From Stenopsyche tienmushanensis (lineage: Eukaryota; Arthropoda; Insecta; Trichoptera; Stenopsychidae), in the NCBI GenBank assembly GCA_008973525.1, contig WACJ01000502.1, forward strand, positions 2,170,001 through 2,234,000: 64,000 nucleotides of DNA. Direction: 5' to 3'. Under the pieces are notes generated by a model that made no database searches, was not told the DNA's origin, and worked only from the letters and a program-made list of their open reading frames with translations. The first letter of the stretch is position 1, and each line of letters begins with the position of its first letter. Of the stretch, positions 47,241 through 60,676 are shown piece after piece. Position numbers and translations under genes: made by a program.

Positions 47241-49205
47241 TTGGAATTTGGAAAATTGCTCATATATTTTCAGGTGCAAAATTTAAAAAAATCTCATATT
47301 TTCATACACTGTTAGCCCAATTTACTCTTACGTATATATTTTTCGACTAAAATCAATTTAGCCTAGGCTATTCAAATTATCTTTCTCAATGTAAATTTAC
47401 AAATTTAAATATGTTGATATTGTATAAATGAAAATTAAATGCGAAAGGGTAAAGAGCAAAAGCCAAACGCACCTAATTGATTATATAATAAATGCTCGTT
47501 CAATGTTTGTAATATTGGTAGGAATTTCATTATTAGTTGTATGAATTATATTGCGATCGTTTGAGTAAGCAAATCCACGTTGCTTTCGGATTTATTAAAA
47601 AAATATTTAAATTTTAAGATATCCAATATAATAATGAGCGATTGAATCTTTGATAATTTTAATAATTATTCAATCAATTACCTTAATACATAGATCATAT
47701 TTAAAGTATAATAGACAAGCAAAAGTATGGAAGGCATTGAGTTAATTGTATATTAATTATATTCTTATATCTTATGCACTATTCAATCGGTACAATTTAT
47801 GCAATATTGATGAGAATTCCAATGTTTCCAACCGAAATTCAGCCATTTTTGATTGTTATTTGATGTTTGCCTTATCTGTTTTTAAGGATCTTAGCGTCTA
47901 CGTATCTGGTCGAACTATTTCTCGGTCTACCACCTTTGAATTTAACGTAGGCGGTAAATTCTCGTTAGTGTGCTTGACCGGTCGTGTGGCATTTATTTTA
48001 TTTTCACAAAGTGCAATACTCAAAGTGCGATGTGCATGTGCATGTGCAATCTTCTGATGGGCGAATAGTTTAGCTTCTGATGGCAAAAGTGTGGTTGGTG
48101 ATTACATTCGTACTCTTATCCATGAAGATCGTCGTTTAGGAAGATTATCCGGGAAAGTGCTACTTGGTTTTTGGATATCAAAACTTGGATTTTTCTACGT
48201 GAAACGAATACAAATCGATGTTAAGTTCTGGACATTCTGGTTAAATAGAAACGACAACACATAAGATCATGATGCAAATCATGATGATTCAAATCATTGC
48301 ATAAGTAACGGAATAAATTAATCCTGGCATATTTGTATGCTTTCATATATTAGCTCATAAGCTTGCGACGATGATTATGACAATTACATCATTTTTAACA
48401 CCCATGTAGTTCCCAAATGCCAATAAGTCGTTCTATTTAATATTTTTAAATTCATCCGAGCAAAAAAATACGCTACTATTTCTTTCTAACAAGAATTTGA
48501 AAATCAGAGTTCAATCATCAAATCTGTTTTGGTACTGGAAATCGCTACGCTTTTATGGGCTTCATCTATTAATATGACCACAAATTGTGTTACACAGCAG
48601 CCTAAGACTGTTGCTTCGACGTAAATACAAAAGGATGGTATCTGTCGGGGTGAATCCAATTACACGGGGTTGTGAACTCACGTAATTCATTACTTTTCAG
48701 TAAATGCAACAGGTCATCCAGTTGCTTACGATTGACATTTTGATGTATGGAAGCATCGATGGAGTCCTTGTGTTGAGATCGTAAGGACTAAAGATAGTTA
48801 TAAAATTTTATAAGCAGAATGATGATGCAAAATTTTAGTTTAAATAGCCTTAAGTGTACAGGATACGCCAGAATGTTATCTGTTTGATGTCAATTTTGTT
48901 TCAATGGCTATTCAAATAACGAATGACATGATATGCAAATATTTTACTCAAGTACAAGATACATGAGCTCTAGAAGAATATATTTTTCCTCTGAATCTAT
49001 AATTTGCCATTTGATTTATGATTTTTGAATTTTTTTGTTGTTAATTTTTTTATTTAAAAATTGCTCGAATACAGGAAATACACAGAAATTCAAAAAATCA
49101 AAATCAGGGAAATAAGATGGATGTAATATTAATTCCCATTTAGAGTCTTTAATCTAAAAAAATGATATGAAATGTCGTAAATTATTGTAGTTTATTAGTT
49201 TTTTT
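47241..49205. other. AT-rich DNA, no gene recognised
   Basis: Includes a short GTGCATGTGCATGTGCA run at about 48030. No gene is supportable. Confidence 0.4.
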
Positions 49206-49209
49206 CTCC

Positions 49210-49385
49210 AAAAATTGTGCACATCCAGACAGAAAGACTGCTCAGAATAAACTAAACAATGATTATTTCAAAATGTATAGCAAAAAAATAATTAAAAAAT
49301 TTACCTTCCTTACTTTTTCATAGTTTTTCTAAACAGAAGTGTAAAAACGGCACGTATTTTTGGCATTATCGATATAAATGTCTTT
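49210..49385. repeat. Dispersed repeat family 3, second copy
   Basis: Matches 23970-24130 in the same orientation (AACAATGATT, TTTTTCTAAACAGAAGTGTA, AACGGCACGT). Its hairpin arms have decayed. Confidence 0.5.
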
Positions 49386-51845
49386 GTAGATATTTTGATG
49401 CTGAATGTTTTTTGGGCTTAATAAAATTGTATCGCTAGTATAGAAGTGCTATAGTATTATATTAATAGCATTTATTTAAGGTTTTTGGATAATATGATAT
49501 AAGCGCTCCCTTAAGTTCCCGTTATGATATTTTAAGCATTCAAGGCTTGGTTATAAATAGGTATTTGATGAAGTATTTTTCATCTAATATTTTTCGCAGC
49601 AGCATGTGAAATTTACGTGAGAATGGGGGCATATCTTAGTTAAACGTTAATGAAAACAAGTCTCAAGAACAGCAGGGGGGAAGATGCCCTCAGAGTGTCG
49701 GAATCATTTTATCTCCACATTAACTCCAGGAAGAAACTTTGAATGGAAAAATATTACGACAGATTTTTATTAAGGGAAGGGCGTAAACGTCCGAGCACAG
49801 GTAAGTAGAATAAGTTGAAATTGAAAGAAAATAAAATTTGCCACGGCCTTTGAGGAGGCAAAGTTGAAATTTGCGAAACACGACATGAAATATCAGCCTT
49901 CGGAACAAGACATGGACACTTCTTTGCCTAAAATGTTTAATTAATTATTTGTTCGGGACTTTGTTCTCCATTAAAGGAACGCTAATTCTCATCGAGTACG
50001 AATTCTGGAAGTTTAATATAAAATCAATGTTTCGGGCGAACTTTGCATGGGGATATTTTTGTTCAGGGCTATTTTTGTCGATATTATATTTGTCGATTAC
50101 AGCGAAATTCGAATTTGTTGTGGTCTCAATTGAATGCTTTTTAATATCCCGTGGGTTGCACATTTTGTCGATAAGGATATGAAAGTCAATCTTACATTGA
50201 CAGGTATCAAAAAACGTCAGTGACCAGATGGTAACATCGTTCATGATGTGTATTTGTATCATAAAATGCATTTATTTTTTATAGAACTATGGTCGATGTA
50301 ACATTTATTTATGACTCTGAAGATGAATTGATCTCATAATAGTTATTTAGCATCGGATTGTAGCCAAATATAATGAACGTCTAGAGAATCATCCTACGCA
50401 AATCGACTATAAACAAGGCATGCTTTATAGCATATCAATATTTGCTATATTTTTGTAAATAAATCGATCTGTTTTTGGTAACCGCACTACGCACTACAGC
50501 TAGACGTGACGTCAAGACGCAAGTTGCGTGGGCTGAAGAAGAGTCGTGGAACTCCCTCACCTCCTGGTTTAGGATAGTACGCCTTACGTTTTAAGGATTC
50601 AATTTTTCCCGAAAATCGAATCATTTCAGTTTGCGCAGTGGAGTCAGGTGACTCCCACGAGGAAGATAACATAAGAAGAACCTCCTCCAAGCATCCCCAC
50701 AAAATTGGGTTATTGGGGCAATGTTGGATTGCAGCTACAACATGCAGATTATTTAATAAGAAAACGGAAGGAAACACATTAAATAACCCCTGTCTTACCA
50801 TCGATACCAAATATTTATTAATACATATATATAATTATTGAAATTCATTTTTGATATGATACATTTTTTTGGGGATTCAGGGGGATCATTTGCTGTATTT
50901 CACACATAGGTCTTAGGTTCTAAGTGTCAGGGTTGTCAAAATAGATTTTTTTTTTCAACATTTTGAAAAGAACTCAAATTTCACCCTTAAATCGTATTTG
51001 TAATCTGTAGTCGTCATAACACAAAATAACTATTTTTGTATTTTGCAATATATTTTTGATCTAAATAAATCATTATTTTATGCAATTAGCTAAAAAAATG
51101 ACTTCTGAGCTTCCAAAGTCACATAAATATGCAAACGAATGAGAAATGTCATGCTATTTTGAAGTTGGTTTAGTTTTAAAAAGTGTTAAAAACTATATGC
51201 TAAATCATAAAAATAATGTAATAAGTCGTTAAACTTAACAATAATTAAACGTTAAGACATAGGGCCTATGTATGAAACGTAGAAAATGATCTCCTTAATC
51301 CCCAAAAAAAATTTGTCGATGATCCATATGCAAAACACCTTTTATATTCGAAGGAATATCATAAAAACAGTGGTTTTCTAAAGAGTAGATACCACTATTT
51401 GGTAATAAATATATATATTTTAGGTTGACTTTGAATTTAATAACTTGTACACCTTCTTCAGCACTATAAACTTCTATGATAATTTGCCATATACTATCAA
51501 ATAATTCACAATAAATTTGCTAGATATTTCTTTAATAATATGTCCACTATAAGCTAACAAAATTTTAATCGTCTTTATTGAAAGACCCTGTATTACATAA
51601 TTTTATTATGGCCCTAATTAAAAAATATTTTCGTTAATTTTGGATATGTTGGATTATTTTTTAGATGACAATTAGAATTCATTGATGATAAATTTGATGC
51701 AAGTTTTGATCCCTAAGATTTGATAGTTATGTACAATAAACATATTTTACATTTAAAAAACACAATTGGGATTTAGCTGATGTAATAATGTGATATGATT
51801 TTATTAAAAATATTTGATATAAACTGTATATTTAATATATTAGAG
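49386..51845. other. DNA with unrecognised open frames
   Basis: GC-balanced blocks at 49660-50270 and 50490-50800 hold open frames on both strands. None shows a domain, a signal peptide or a matching splice pair. Confidence 0.4.
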
Positions 51846-51849
51846 GGGC

Positions 51850-52480
51850 TCGAAAGTGTTCTTAAAATTTGTGGTCATATGTTTGAGTTCAATTTGTGTC
51901 TGGACACAGTGACAGAAACATCTTTATAAGTTAATTTTTTTCTAGAACTACTGTTAAAATTTATTTTTGTGCAATTTTTAGACCCGAAACTAGCAAAGTC
52001 CACATTCAGCATTTTATGCTGTTTTTATATTTGCTTAGGAATGTCACAAAAGCCATTAAAACACTAAGAGATGTTTTTGGTAACAGTCTGTAGCTTTCAA
52101 TATTGCTTTCAGTAGAATTTTGATAATGACGAATTAAAATCCCTAATCGATTCAAATTTTCGGCAAACAATCGAAGAGTTATGGATCACTCACCACTGTG
52201 CAAACACATCGGAAAAACAAATAGATTGGGTGTTATGGGGTAGGAAATACGAGCTATGCCTTATTGGCAACACAAAAAAATTATAAGGAATGACTTATTT
52301 ACGATATATATGAAAAAATCAATGGTTTCCTCTAAAAGAAGCCCCAATTTAAAGTCCGGATTGACAGTAATAAATGATCAAACAATGAAGTATAATTCAT
52401 TGATGAATATAGCTTATAAGTGCTATTGGCATTAATTGTGGTTGGGTAATATGAGCGACGTTAGGGCGTTTCTTAAGAAA
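51850..52480 (+). pseudogene. Decayed mariner transposase, N-terminal half
   Basis: VHIQHFMLFLYLLRNVTKAI then KTLRDVFGNS (about 51990-52090) matches the start of mariner transposases. Further on come KHIGKTNRLGVMG (about 52203-52245, where WVPHEL normally follows) and RNDLFTIYMKK-like sequence. Stops are frequent. The non-coding start (51850-51990) is the inverted counterpart of about 59160-59340. Confidence 0.65.
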
Positions 52481-53955
52481 ATTTAAATTATAATTTATTC
52501 AACCCAATTTAAACAAGTAAAATTATAATAGATTCAGATAAAAAGTTGATAAGAAAGTTTTCAAATGTCAAGTTTACTTTTCTTTGTAAAAGTATGCGTG
52601 GTTGGGAAGCACTTTATTAGTCTCGTTGTTTGGATCAAACAATGCGATATTCAAGGCAGAATTTTTAATTTGCGCGTTTTTCGAATTTATAAATCTGAAA
52701 CAAGCATTTAACGCGTGGCAAGGGCGTAAAAAATGTATTTTAAGCATACATTTTTTATCTTCGGGGGGCGAAAAGGTCGCATACCTCTGCTTAAGTGCAT
52801 TTCAATAATCTGCCTTACTTTGCCGAACGGATCTGTTTTGGTAGTCTTAATACATAAAACCGTTCCAGTTCTTCAAATGGGAGGAGTTTGTAAATTCGAA
52901 TTTATCTTGTTTTTAAGCGAGTATCTTCGAAAGATTTATGGAGGGTTTCCAGAATTTTAAATAGTAAATCAAGGCCTAATGTATATGTATTATGGGAGGG
53001 TATATAGTGTGAGGAAATTTACAGCGTCGATTATAAGTAAATTCATTTAAACAAATCCACATTTTTGTATCCTTATTAATCAGCCAAGGATCTATTTATT
53101 ATCAGAATATTATATTTGGCAAAATATTTATCGAAATATCCGCTTGAAGCACTGGCCACAGGCTCCCGCAAGTATTGAAGGAGGATTTGGTTCTCATCCT
53201 CGAAACTAGTGTTGAATGATTTTCCGATAAGAGGCTTTATTGCCGTACAACCTGTCGTGTCTTATCCTTGTAAACCTTTGCCGGAAAGACTTATTATACT
53301 AAGAATATTCCCGTGGCTGCGGAATATGGAACATGTCAACAACTTGAGACGTTCTTTTGCGCGAAATACAAACACTAAGCCGATCAATCCATACTGAAAA
53401 AATGTAGTAAGCAATTTCATGTCAAAATTTAAACAGCTTTTTCAAGAAATAATTTCATAAGAATATGACCAAATTATTTATTGACGATTTTTCTTAACCC
53501 CTTGACGCTTGATTGACCGTTAATCATTAGCCGAAATGTGAAATTATGACTAAATTCATAATATTTCAACATTGTATGAAAACCATTTACATTAAGATCA
53601 TACAATCTTGACCGTAAATATGCGGTTTAAGATTATTATGAATCATCATTTATTTTCTAAAATATAATAAATGTACGTCGAAAATGAAATTCATAACCAA
53701 TAGCCAATTATTTAATACTAGAAAATAAATCAATACGAATTATCGATTTTTCATAAATTTACATGAATAAATAACAATCTTAATTGATTTTTGTTGTCAT
53801 TTGTATTGACAACCAAGTTTATAGTATTTTTTGTAGATTTGAAACCAACCAATTCATTTAGAATAGCGTAAGAAGAGTAGGATTGTAAGAAAATAAGTCA
53901 ATTTTGCGAAAATGAGTCGTTTTTCATGATTTTCAAATCAAACTCTTATACGAAA
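52481..53955. other. DNA with unrecognised open frames
   Basis: The open frames at 52602-52808, 52733-52960 and 53209-53397 lack recognisable features. The stretch 53480-53950 is AT-rich. Confidence 0.4.
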
Positions 53956-53959
53956 TTTA

Positions 53960-54321
53960 TTCTCGATTCCCGATTTACCGACAAATTATTTATTTCCGTC
54001 GATGCAGATGAATAATTATATACTCTAATACTTTGATGTGATTCGTAATTATATTACGGAGGAATACAAAAATTCTGAACTCCGTATCTATTATATTTCA
54101 TATCGATATTCCCTTTATTAGAGTCGAAGTGTAGTAAATACATCACCGGTAGGGAAAAGTTAGTATAAAAATTTGAAAAACATATATATGCTGTATATAT
54201 GTATACTTAGATTAGACAGTTACTGCCCCTAGGCGTCGCCTAAGCTCGCCAATTGATAGTTACGCCACTGTTTCCAAGCGTCCAGATTTCGGCGGGAATG
54301 TCCCGATTTGGAGCCTTCGTC
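53960..54321 (-). repeat. Inverted dispersed repeat family 4, copy 1
   Basis: Inverse complement of 62598-62950. Internal landmarks are TAATTATATTACGGAGGAAT, CACCGGTAGGGAAA, CGCCTAAGCTCGCCAATTGA and GGCGGGAATGTCCCGATTTG. On the minus strand CAGTGGCGTAACTATCAATT resembles hAT element termini. Confidence 0.75.
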
Positions 54322-56985
54322 CTAAATACGTTGTATATTTGTGTTTGGTTTATCATTTTTTTCTCCTAAACAAAGCAGATCCAATGCCTGTCCCTATTTT
54401 CTCAACCCCAACTATGAACTTAAGAAGGTAGAAAAGCATCTGCGCTTGTATGTGAAAAAATTAGAGCATGGTTTGTATAATATTAGCCACTCCTGCACTA
54501 TACAAATATTTGTTCTATACTAACTATAGATAACATAATTGATCGTCTTTGAATATGGCATTAATGATGTTTGAAACCTTTATGATTTCAGGCTTAATCT
54601 TTTTAAGCTGCGTCGACACTGTCATAACAATACTTGATGAGGTCCTTTGAACAGGATTGTTAATTGTCGATTATTTCAGTTTAAATAACAAGTCTAAGCG
54701 CATGAATTCCATCAGGTGTAGACGAAACAGTGGAAACTCCTCAACTAATGGATTCGGACAGAACTGAATTATCGTCCTGTAAAGGTCACGGCAGTATGAA
54801 TTTCGATTAATATTTACTGAGGCCATCTGTCATGACCTTTTCCTTCAATTTCATACGCACTTACAATTAATTCACGACTAATTTCGACCCGTTGGATGTG
54901 TTTTATTAAATTTTTGCCCCCTCGAACATAAAGTGTTATCGTTGAATATCTTACATAAGCTTTAATGTATTTTGATTAATCAATTTTCGATTGTCTTCGC
55001 CGTTAATTGAAAATAATTCTCCAATCAGCGTGGAATGATGAAATTTCTGCGGAAATTCATCGACAGCTTAATATCCGCTGGAAGCTTTTTTTTGCAGTTT
55101 TACAATTTCAGCAGCGAAAATCTGAAATTGTAAAAAAGGTGGGAATAAAAGCAAAAAGATTTGCATCAGCGGATGCGAAATCCGAATGTTTTATTCAGTT
55201 CAAAATGTTTTTTTTATACATTCAAAGATTGAATCTATTTACAATATTCCATTATAATATCTTCGCAAACAAAGTGTTTACAAATATACTTAATCCGCTC
55301 AGTTATTAATATGTATTTATCTCATTTTTATTGGTCTGTAAACAGGGGTTGGTTTACAGTTATCGCTTCGTTTCAGCTTTTGTCACGAATTGCTTCAGAA
55401 TAATATTTATATATCGAGCAATACACATTCCAAGGCTCGGAATATTGTGATGATTATAATGAAAATTTCATAATGTGAATTTTTTAAAATCCAACCCTTA
55501 ATTATAACGAATTTTGACATAAAAAGAGGGAATATTTGAAGCGTAGACGCTAAAAATAAATAAACTACAGCACTCGAATTACTATTTTTACCACGAAAAC
55601 TTTTAATTATACCTAATGCTCTGTAATTATTTCAAATTGCGTATACCATAGTGGTGTTGAAAACGCAGCATTCCACCACCGTTTTGCCATGTAATTTAAA
55701 AACGTAATTGCGTAATCCGATGACTTTACAGAGCACATTTGAGACTTTACATATATTTATTAAATTTGAATATATTTTATATGAAAAATTCGCGTATGTA
55801 ATTCAAGTGAAAATTTGTCTTTGCGATTTAGTGGAAATTTGTCGTCTGGTATTCCATATCAATTTTCAGCTTTATGAATCGGAAAATTTCGTGAAAGCTT
55901 TTTCATATGATTCAGGTGAATCGTAAAACCCTATCTTGATATATTACATTATATGGAATCTCAACCCAGGTAGAAAATGTCATATTTTCTCCCTTGCGAC
56001 CTTGTAATTCGTGATTTTCGATGATGTAATATGCCATTTTTTTAAAAAAAATAAACTTATTCATTTTATAAATATAAATAAACTAATAATTATTGCATTT
56101 ATTAAAATTAAAATAAATTTTCAAATATTAAAATAATTACACAATAAAAAGAGACATCTATGAATATTTAATAAAAATTATTCAATATAATCCTTGCAAA
56201 ACGAAAATATTTACTGTTTATTATTAAAATAAATTATTAATTTATTAAATAGATGGCACTTTTTTATTTATAAAATTAAATTAATATACAACCATCTCTC
56301 GGCTAGGGTTGCTACTTTCATCGAATAATCTTAACTGAGCAATATTTTTATATAATTAAAAAAATATGTAAATAATTTTATTTGGTTCGATCATTTCGTT
56401 CTTATCAGTATGCTTTTGATCATCTGTTGGCAGGGGGTAAAAATGTTTGACCATTTAGAATGCTGCCCTCTCGTTTCTTTTACACAGGGTATGTTTGTAG
56501 TATTTTCGCCCTACCTTCGTAGTTCTTGATATTTTTATGGGTTTCTAAGAACGGTACTAAATTTTGATTGTATGGGAATATCATGGCATTGCGTCGTAAA
56601 TCAAAGAACTGCGATGGAGTAATATTATTTATTGGTATTCGACTTCGACAAGCAAGGCAAATCGATTGCTTAGTATCAATGCTTCGGATTTTCTGAACAA
56701 AAACCGATGGGCTATAATTTCCGGCTGCCGTTTCTCACATGTCAGCTAATCCAGCAAAATTCTTTCATATGATCCTCTTTTATCTAAACCAATAGAATTT
56801 ATATCTACAGTATTTGTTGTAATTCGCATATTAGATCATCCCTAGATTTAAAATGATCGAAAAAGTTATCCAATTCACGATTTGCACTTCCATTATAAAC
56901 GGTGAAATTAAGGCTTTTTAATCAAAGTATTTGCTATTAAAAAAATAAGATTTCCATCAAAAAGCTGTATTGAATCATTAGAAAA
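54322..56985. other. AT-rich DNA with one perfect hairpin
   Basis: No gene was recognised. A 14-bp perfect stem (TTTTACAATTTCAG, 55098-55111, and its complement 55122-55135) with a 10-nt loop lies in the open frame 55007-55309. The stretch 55980-56300 is extremely AT-rich. Confidence 0.45.
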
Positions 56986-56989
56986 CACT

Positions 56990-57400
56990 TAGAGACTTGG
57001 ACTTTGAACGACAGGATAAGACCGGACCGCCCAAAATTAACTGCGGATTCATTTTATTATCGTCTAAAAGAAATCGTCATCTTTCTGGAAATCTTATGGA
57101 TGAAAATTAAGTAAGTGATAGATAATAAAGATGATTATTAGACAATACCCTAACAATTACAGTATTTTCAGGTTATGGAATATTATAGTGAAATTTTAAA
57201 CTTCAACAAGACCTCAAACATTTTTTTTGATTTTATATCATTTTTTAATGCATAAATAACGGCCCTGTATTTTTTTTTAAATTATTTAACCCCCACAATT
57301 CCCAAACTTGTCTCCAATCGAGCTATTGTGGAATGAAATCGACAGAAAAGCGAAAAAATCAATAAGAAAACTGAAGAGATTTATTAGGTGATTTTTTATA
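56990..57400 (+). pseudogene. Tc1/mariner-like transposase relic
   Basis: WTLNDRIRPDRPKLTADSF at about 57000-57055 resembles the linker region before the catalytic domain. FPNLSPIELLWNEIDRKAKK with SIRKLKRFI (about 57302-57390) resembles the C-terminal (P)DLNPIE-type motif of Tc1-like transposases. The middle is missing or unreadable. Confidence 0.55.
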
Positions 57401-57502
57401 ATATTAATTTTTGTTGTAAAGCAAAGTATTAAGTGTTTCCAAACTTATTGTCTGTAGTTGTTATGTTGAATTTAACCCCCATATTAGATTTATTGCCAAT
57501 TA

Positions 57503-57816
57503 CATTTAAATCTTTTTTTGTGTGGTAGATGCGTTCCGTGGAAAATCGCACAAAAAAAACTTTGAAATAGCTTTATAAAATACGCTCCAAATCTCACGAA
57601 AAAAGTTTTCGATATGACTCAAAATCGCTCTCTTCTTCGGAAGAAATAATATACTCAGTGTCAATGTCAGTCATAGTCCCTAGCTCAAAAAAATAAATCA
57701 CAAAATCACAGTTTGAAGTTAATCAGTTAATTAAAACTTGAGTTATGATATCAACCGCAAAACTTCGCATAACTTCGAAATCGTATAAAAAAGTCGCACA
57801 AAAAAAGGTTCGAGTG
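57503..57816. repeat. TA-flanked MITE family, copy 2
   Basis: Bounded by TA on both sides. The left end is CATTTAAATCTTTTTTTGTG; the right end, read inward, is CACTCGAACCTTTTTTTGTG. Inside are TGCGTTCCGTGGAAAATCGC and an AACTTCGAAATCGTATAAAA block. Non-coding. Confidence 0.65.
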
Positions 57817-57829
57817 TATACTTTTTTTA

Positions 57830-59040
57830 TAAAATATATTTAAAATGTTAATAAACAAACAGAATATTGACTCTTTAGTTAAAGTTGGTTTTCTTTTGCG
57901 TAAAACTAATTATATCCCAATTAATACTGTCAATTTTATTAAATCTTTGAATAAATTTGATCAACAAGCTATCAATTATTATTGCACGGACTACATAATT
58001 TTTTAGGGATAAATTTTATTGCCAAAATATAAAAAAAAAACAAGAAATCACGTATTCTTGGCTATAGATAAAGCATGCATCGTCGTATGGCATGATGACC
58101 TTAGTAATATTTTGCAATTAAAAATTATTTAAATATCTAGTTTCTTATCAATATAATTATAATTATTGATATCTAAAACCATAATATGTATTATTTAGAA
58201 GAAAAAAAAACGTATTAAGCATGTTTTCATTATTAGCATTGATGATGTATTCGCTATTGCAAAAATTTCTCATTTCGGTGGCCCGAAGAAAAGTTCCGAA
58301 GAATCTGCATATTTTCAATTACAGAAAAAACGCCCGGGGCGACTTCATCCGTCTTTCAGATAAATTCTTTCAATTATTGCGAAGAAAAACAATTCGCATC
58401 GTTATGTTGAGTGTTTTGCGAACATTCGACGCTGCGCACATTATTGTTCATGGATATTTGCCATTCGCCACAATCATCAGCTCATCCATTAAATGTTGGG
58501 GAACAACATTAACGTCTTCGTTTCCTGGTGCTAATGGGTTGACCTTGGATTTGCATTAGCGGGTTAGTTAGTGCATTAAGGAGCCCATTTGCTCAATATC
58601 GACGAGTCATTTGGAACTGGAGGACCACCTATGGTCGTGGACCATTTCACGTAGTAGCGACCTTGAACTCGACAATGTGGCCGAGGAAATGGCTCGAGAA
58701 GTAGACCTCATGATTATAGATTTAGGAAATTAATTTTTATATCCATTTATATGGCGGAAATACAAAAAAGGACGTTGTAGGAGCGCAATTAAAATCTATA
58801 CACAATGTTCTGAATTGTTTTTGTATCAAAGTAAAATTTGTTTTTGGAAGCAACGGAGCATATATATAATTTGGTTTTCAGTAATGTACGTTTCAGCTCT
58901 TTTTTCACGTCTGTTAGATCTCTTTTATATGTGTAATATTTTTTCCATATATATTTTTCGCCTACCAAAAATAGAAAGAAAGACCTGATTATTTTTATTT
59001 TTCGTAATAAAATTACAATTCGTGCTCTTCTTTTATTGTT
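57830..59040. other. DNA with an unrecognised open frame
   Basis: A GC-balanced block at 58220-58720 contains the 112-codon plus-strand frame 58221-58559, which has a hydrophobic start but no domain I recognise. No promoter or splice partner was found. Confidence 0.35.
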
Positions 59041-59345
59041 CGATTTAAATTTCTGGAATCAATATTGGCATCTACTAACTGTTACTATTTCACTGTAAAC
59101 ATTTATGACTGTTTTAATGATTTTTGTGGTATTCCAATCCAATTCAAAAAAAGCAGAATACTATGCCTGAATGTGGACTTCGTTAGTTTTGGTTTTGGAT
59201 ATTTTAGCCTTAACAATAAAAAAAACCTGTTGCATGAAAATAATCTTTAATAATAGTTCTATAAATAAAATAACTTACAGATAATTTTCCCTCAATGTGT
59301 CCGGACACAAGTTGAGCTCAAAGATAAGGTCCCAAAATACACGAC
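59041..59345 (-). repeat. Mariner-linked repeat fragment
   Basis: Aligns with 3700-3860, 43790-43880 and 46970-47240 in the same orientation, and with 51850-52030 inverted (GCATCT-C-AACTGTTA, TTTTTGTGGTATTC, TGGACTTCGTTAGTTT). Probably the 5' part of the mariner relics listed. Confidence 0.5.
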
Positions 59346-60074
59346 TACTCTTTATTCCCCCAAATATTTACCCACTATGATTAAAAATAAATATAATCAA
59401 GACAATGGATGAGTTGCTATAGAAGTACCATCTTATGATAATCAGCCCTTTAGTGATATTTAAGCATTTAATGGCTATAAAGTGAGAGCACTTGTCGCCC
59501 GTCACTATCGCCTAAATTTATTCGCGCGATATTTCACCGCTTTCAGCGTCGGAATTAAGTGCTAATAAAGCGAATTTATATTTTCTGCGACAATAGTATG
59601 TCTCCGGTATTTATTTTCCGCGGTAGGAAACACACAATCGAATGTTTAATGTTTTTAAATTATTCTTTGGCACGAAGGCGTTGCAAATCCGACCATTAGT
59701 CGAAACATCCACATTTGTTTGCCCTCCCCCGTAAAATGTAAGCCTCCGACACCTCGCCACTCGAATATTGAGATAAAAATAGCTAAAAACACTCTAAAAG
59801 CGTACCATCGACGTGTTTACCTATATTTTTGAACGACGTACCTGCAATATTTTTCTATTCGCAAATGCAAATAGCGATGGATTTGTTTTTACACGCGTAT
59901 TATCAAAGCATGATATGATTTAATCCAGCCACATGTGAAAACATCACGGATGTTTAATTGAATCGGATTCGTATGTATTTTTTAAATTTTAACCAACCCT
60001 TTTAATATTATTCAATTGATAATTGATATAAATAAAATTGTACGTTTTTTTAAATCGGTCATTCTCAAAGTGAA
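59346..60074. other. Intergenic DNA, no gene recognised
   Basis: A GC-balanced patch at 59470-59890 has no open frame of interest. The rest is AT-rich. Confidence 0.4.
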
Positions 60075-60077
60075 CTA

Positions 60078-60676
60078 CACTCAAACCTCTTTTTGTGCGA
60101 CTTTTTTTTGTACGATTTTCGAAGTTATGCGATTTTTTTAAAGCAATTTTTTTCTTTTTTTTAATTTCATAAAGAATACATATCGAGATATTTTGGATAA
60201 AATATTGTGTGATATTTTTTTGAGTTAGGGAACTATAGTGAAATCTTTGCTAATTATGAATTACATTGTTGGAAAGAGAAAATCTACATAGAACAATGAT
60301 GACATTGACACTGGGTATAATATTTTTTCCGAAGAAGTGAGCAATTTTAAGTGATTATCACACAGCGATGATAGTTTGTAATTAAAATAATTTGCATTTC
60401 CCATGCCAGCTGTCTGACATCCTTAAATTTTACCAATTGATGCCAGACGTCCTTTAAATGTTATTTTTTTAATTGCCTTTTTCTCCTGTTTTTCATTAAC
60501 TTTTTTTATGCGATTTTGGATATATTATACGTAGATGTTTCAAAGTTATGCGATTTTTATAATCCATGGAACGCATCTTCACTTTTTCTATGTAAATCAT
60601 AGCTTTTTTTTGTGCGATTTATTTTTGTGCGATTTTCTACGGAACGTATCTACCGCATAAAAAAGATTTAATTGTA
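60078..60676. repeat. TA-flanked MITE family, copy 3
   Basis: The left end CACTCAAACCTCTTTTTGTG and the right end, read inward, CAATTAAATCTTTTTTATGC each abut TA. The roughly 600-bp interior has repeated TTATGCGATTTT and TTTGTGCGATTT blocks and no ORF. It is in the inverse orientation to copies 1 and 2. Confidence 0.65.

Noticed and set aside
50487..50841. Overlapping ORFs of 107 (minus) and 67 (plus) codons
   Set aside because: Composition differs from the surroundings, but no domain or transposon motif could be named on either strand.
58221..58559. 112-codon plus-strand ORF with a hydrophobic start
   Set aside because: No recognisable family, promoter or splice partner; could be chance in a GC-balanced island.
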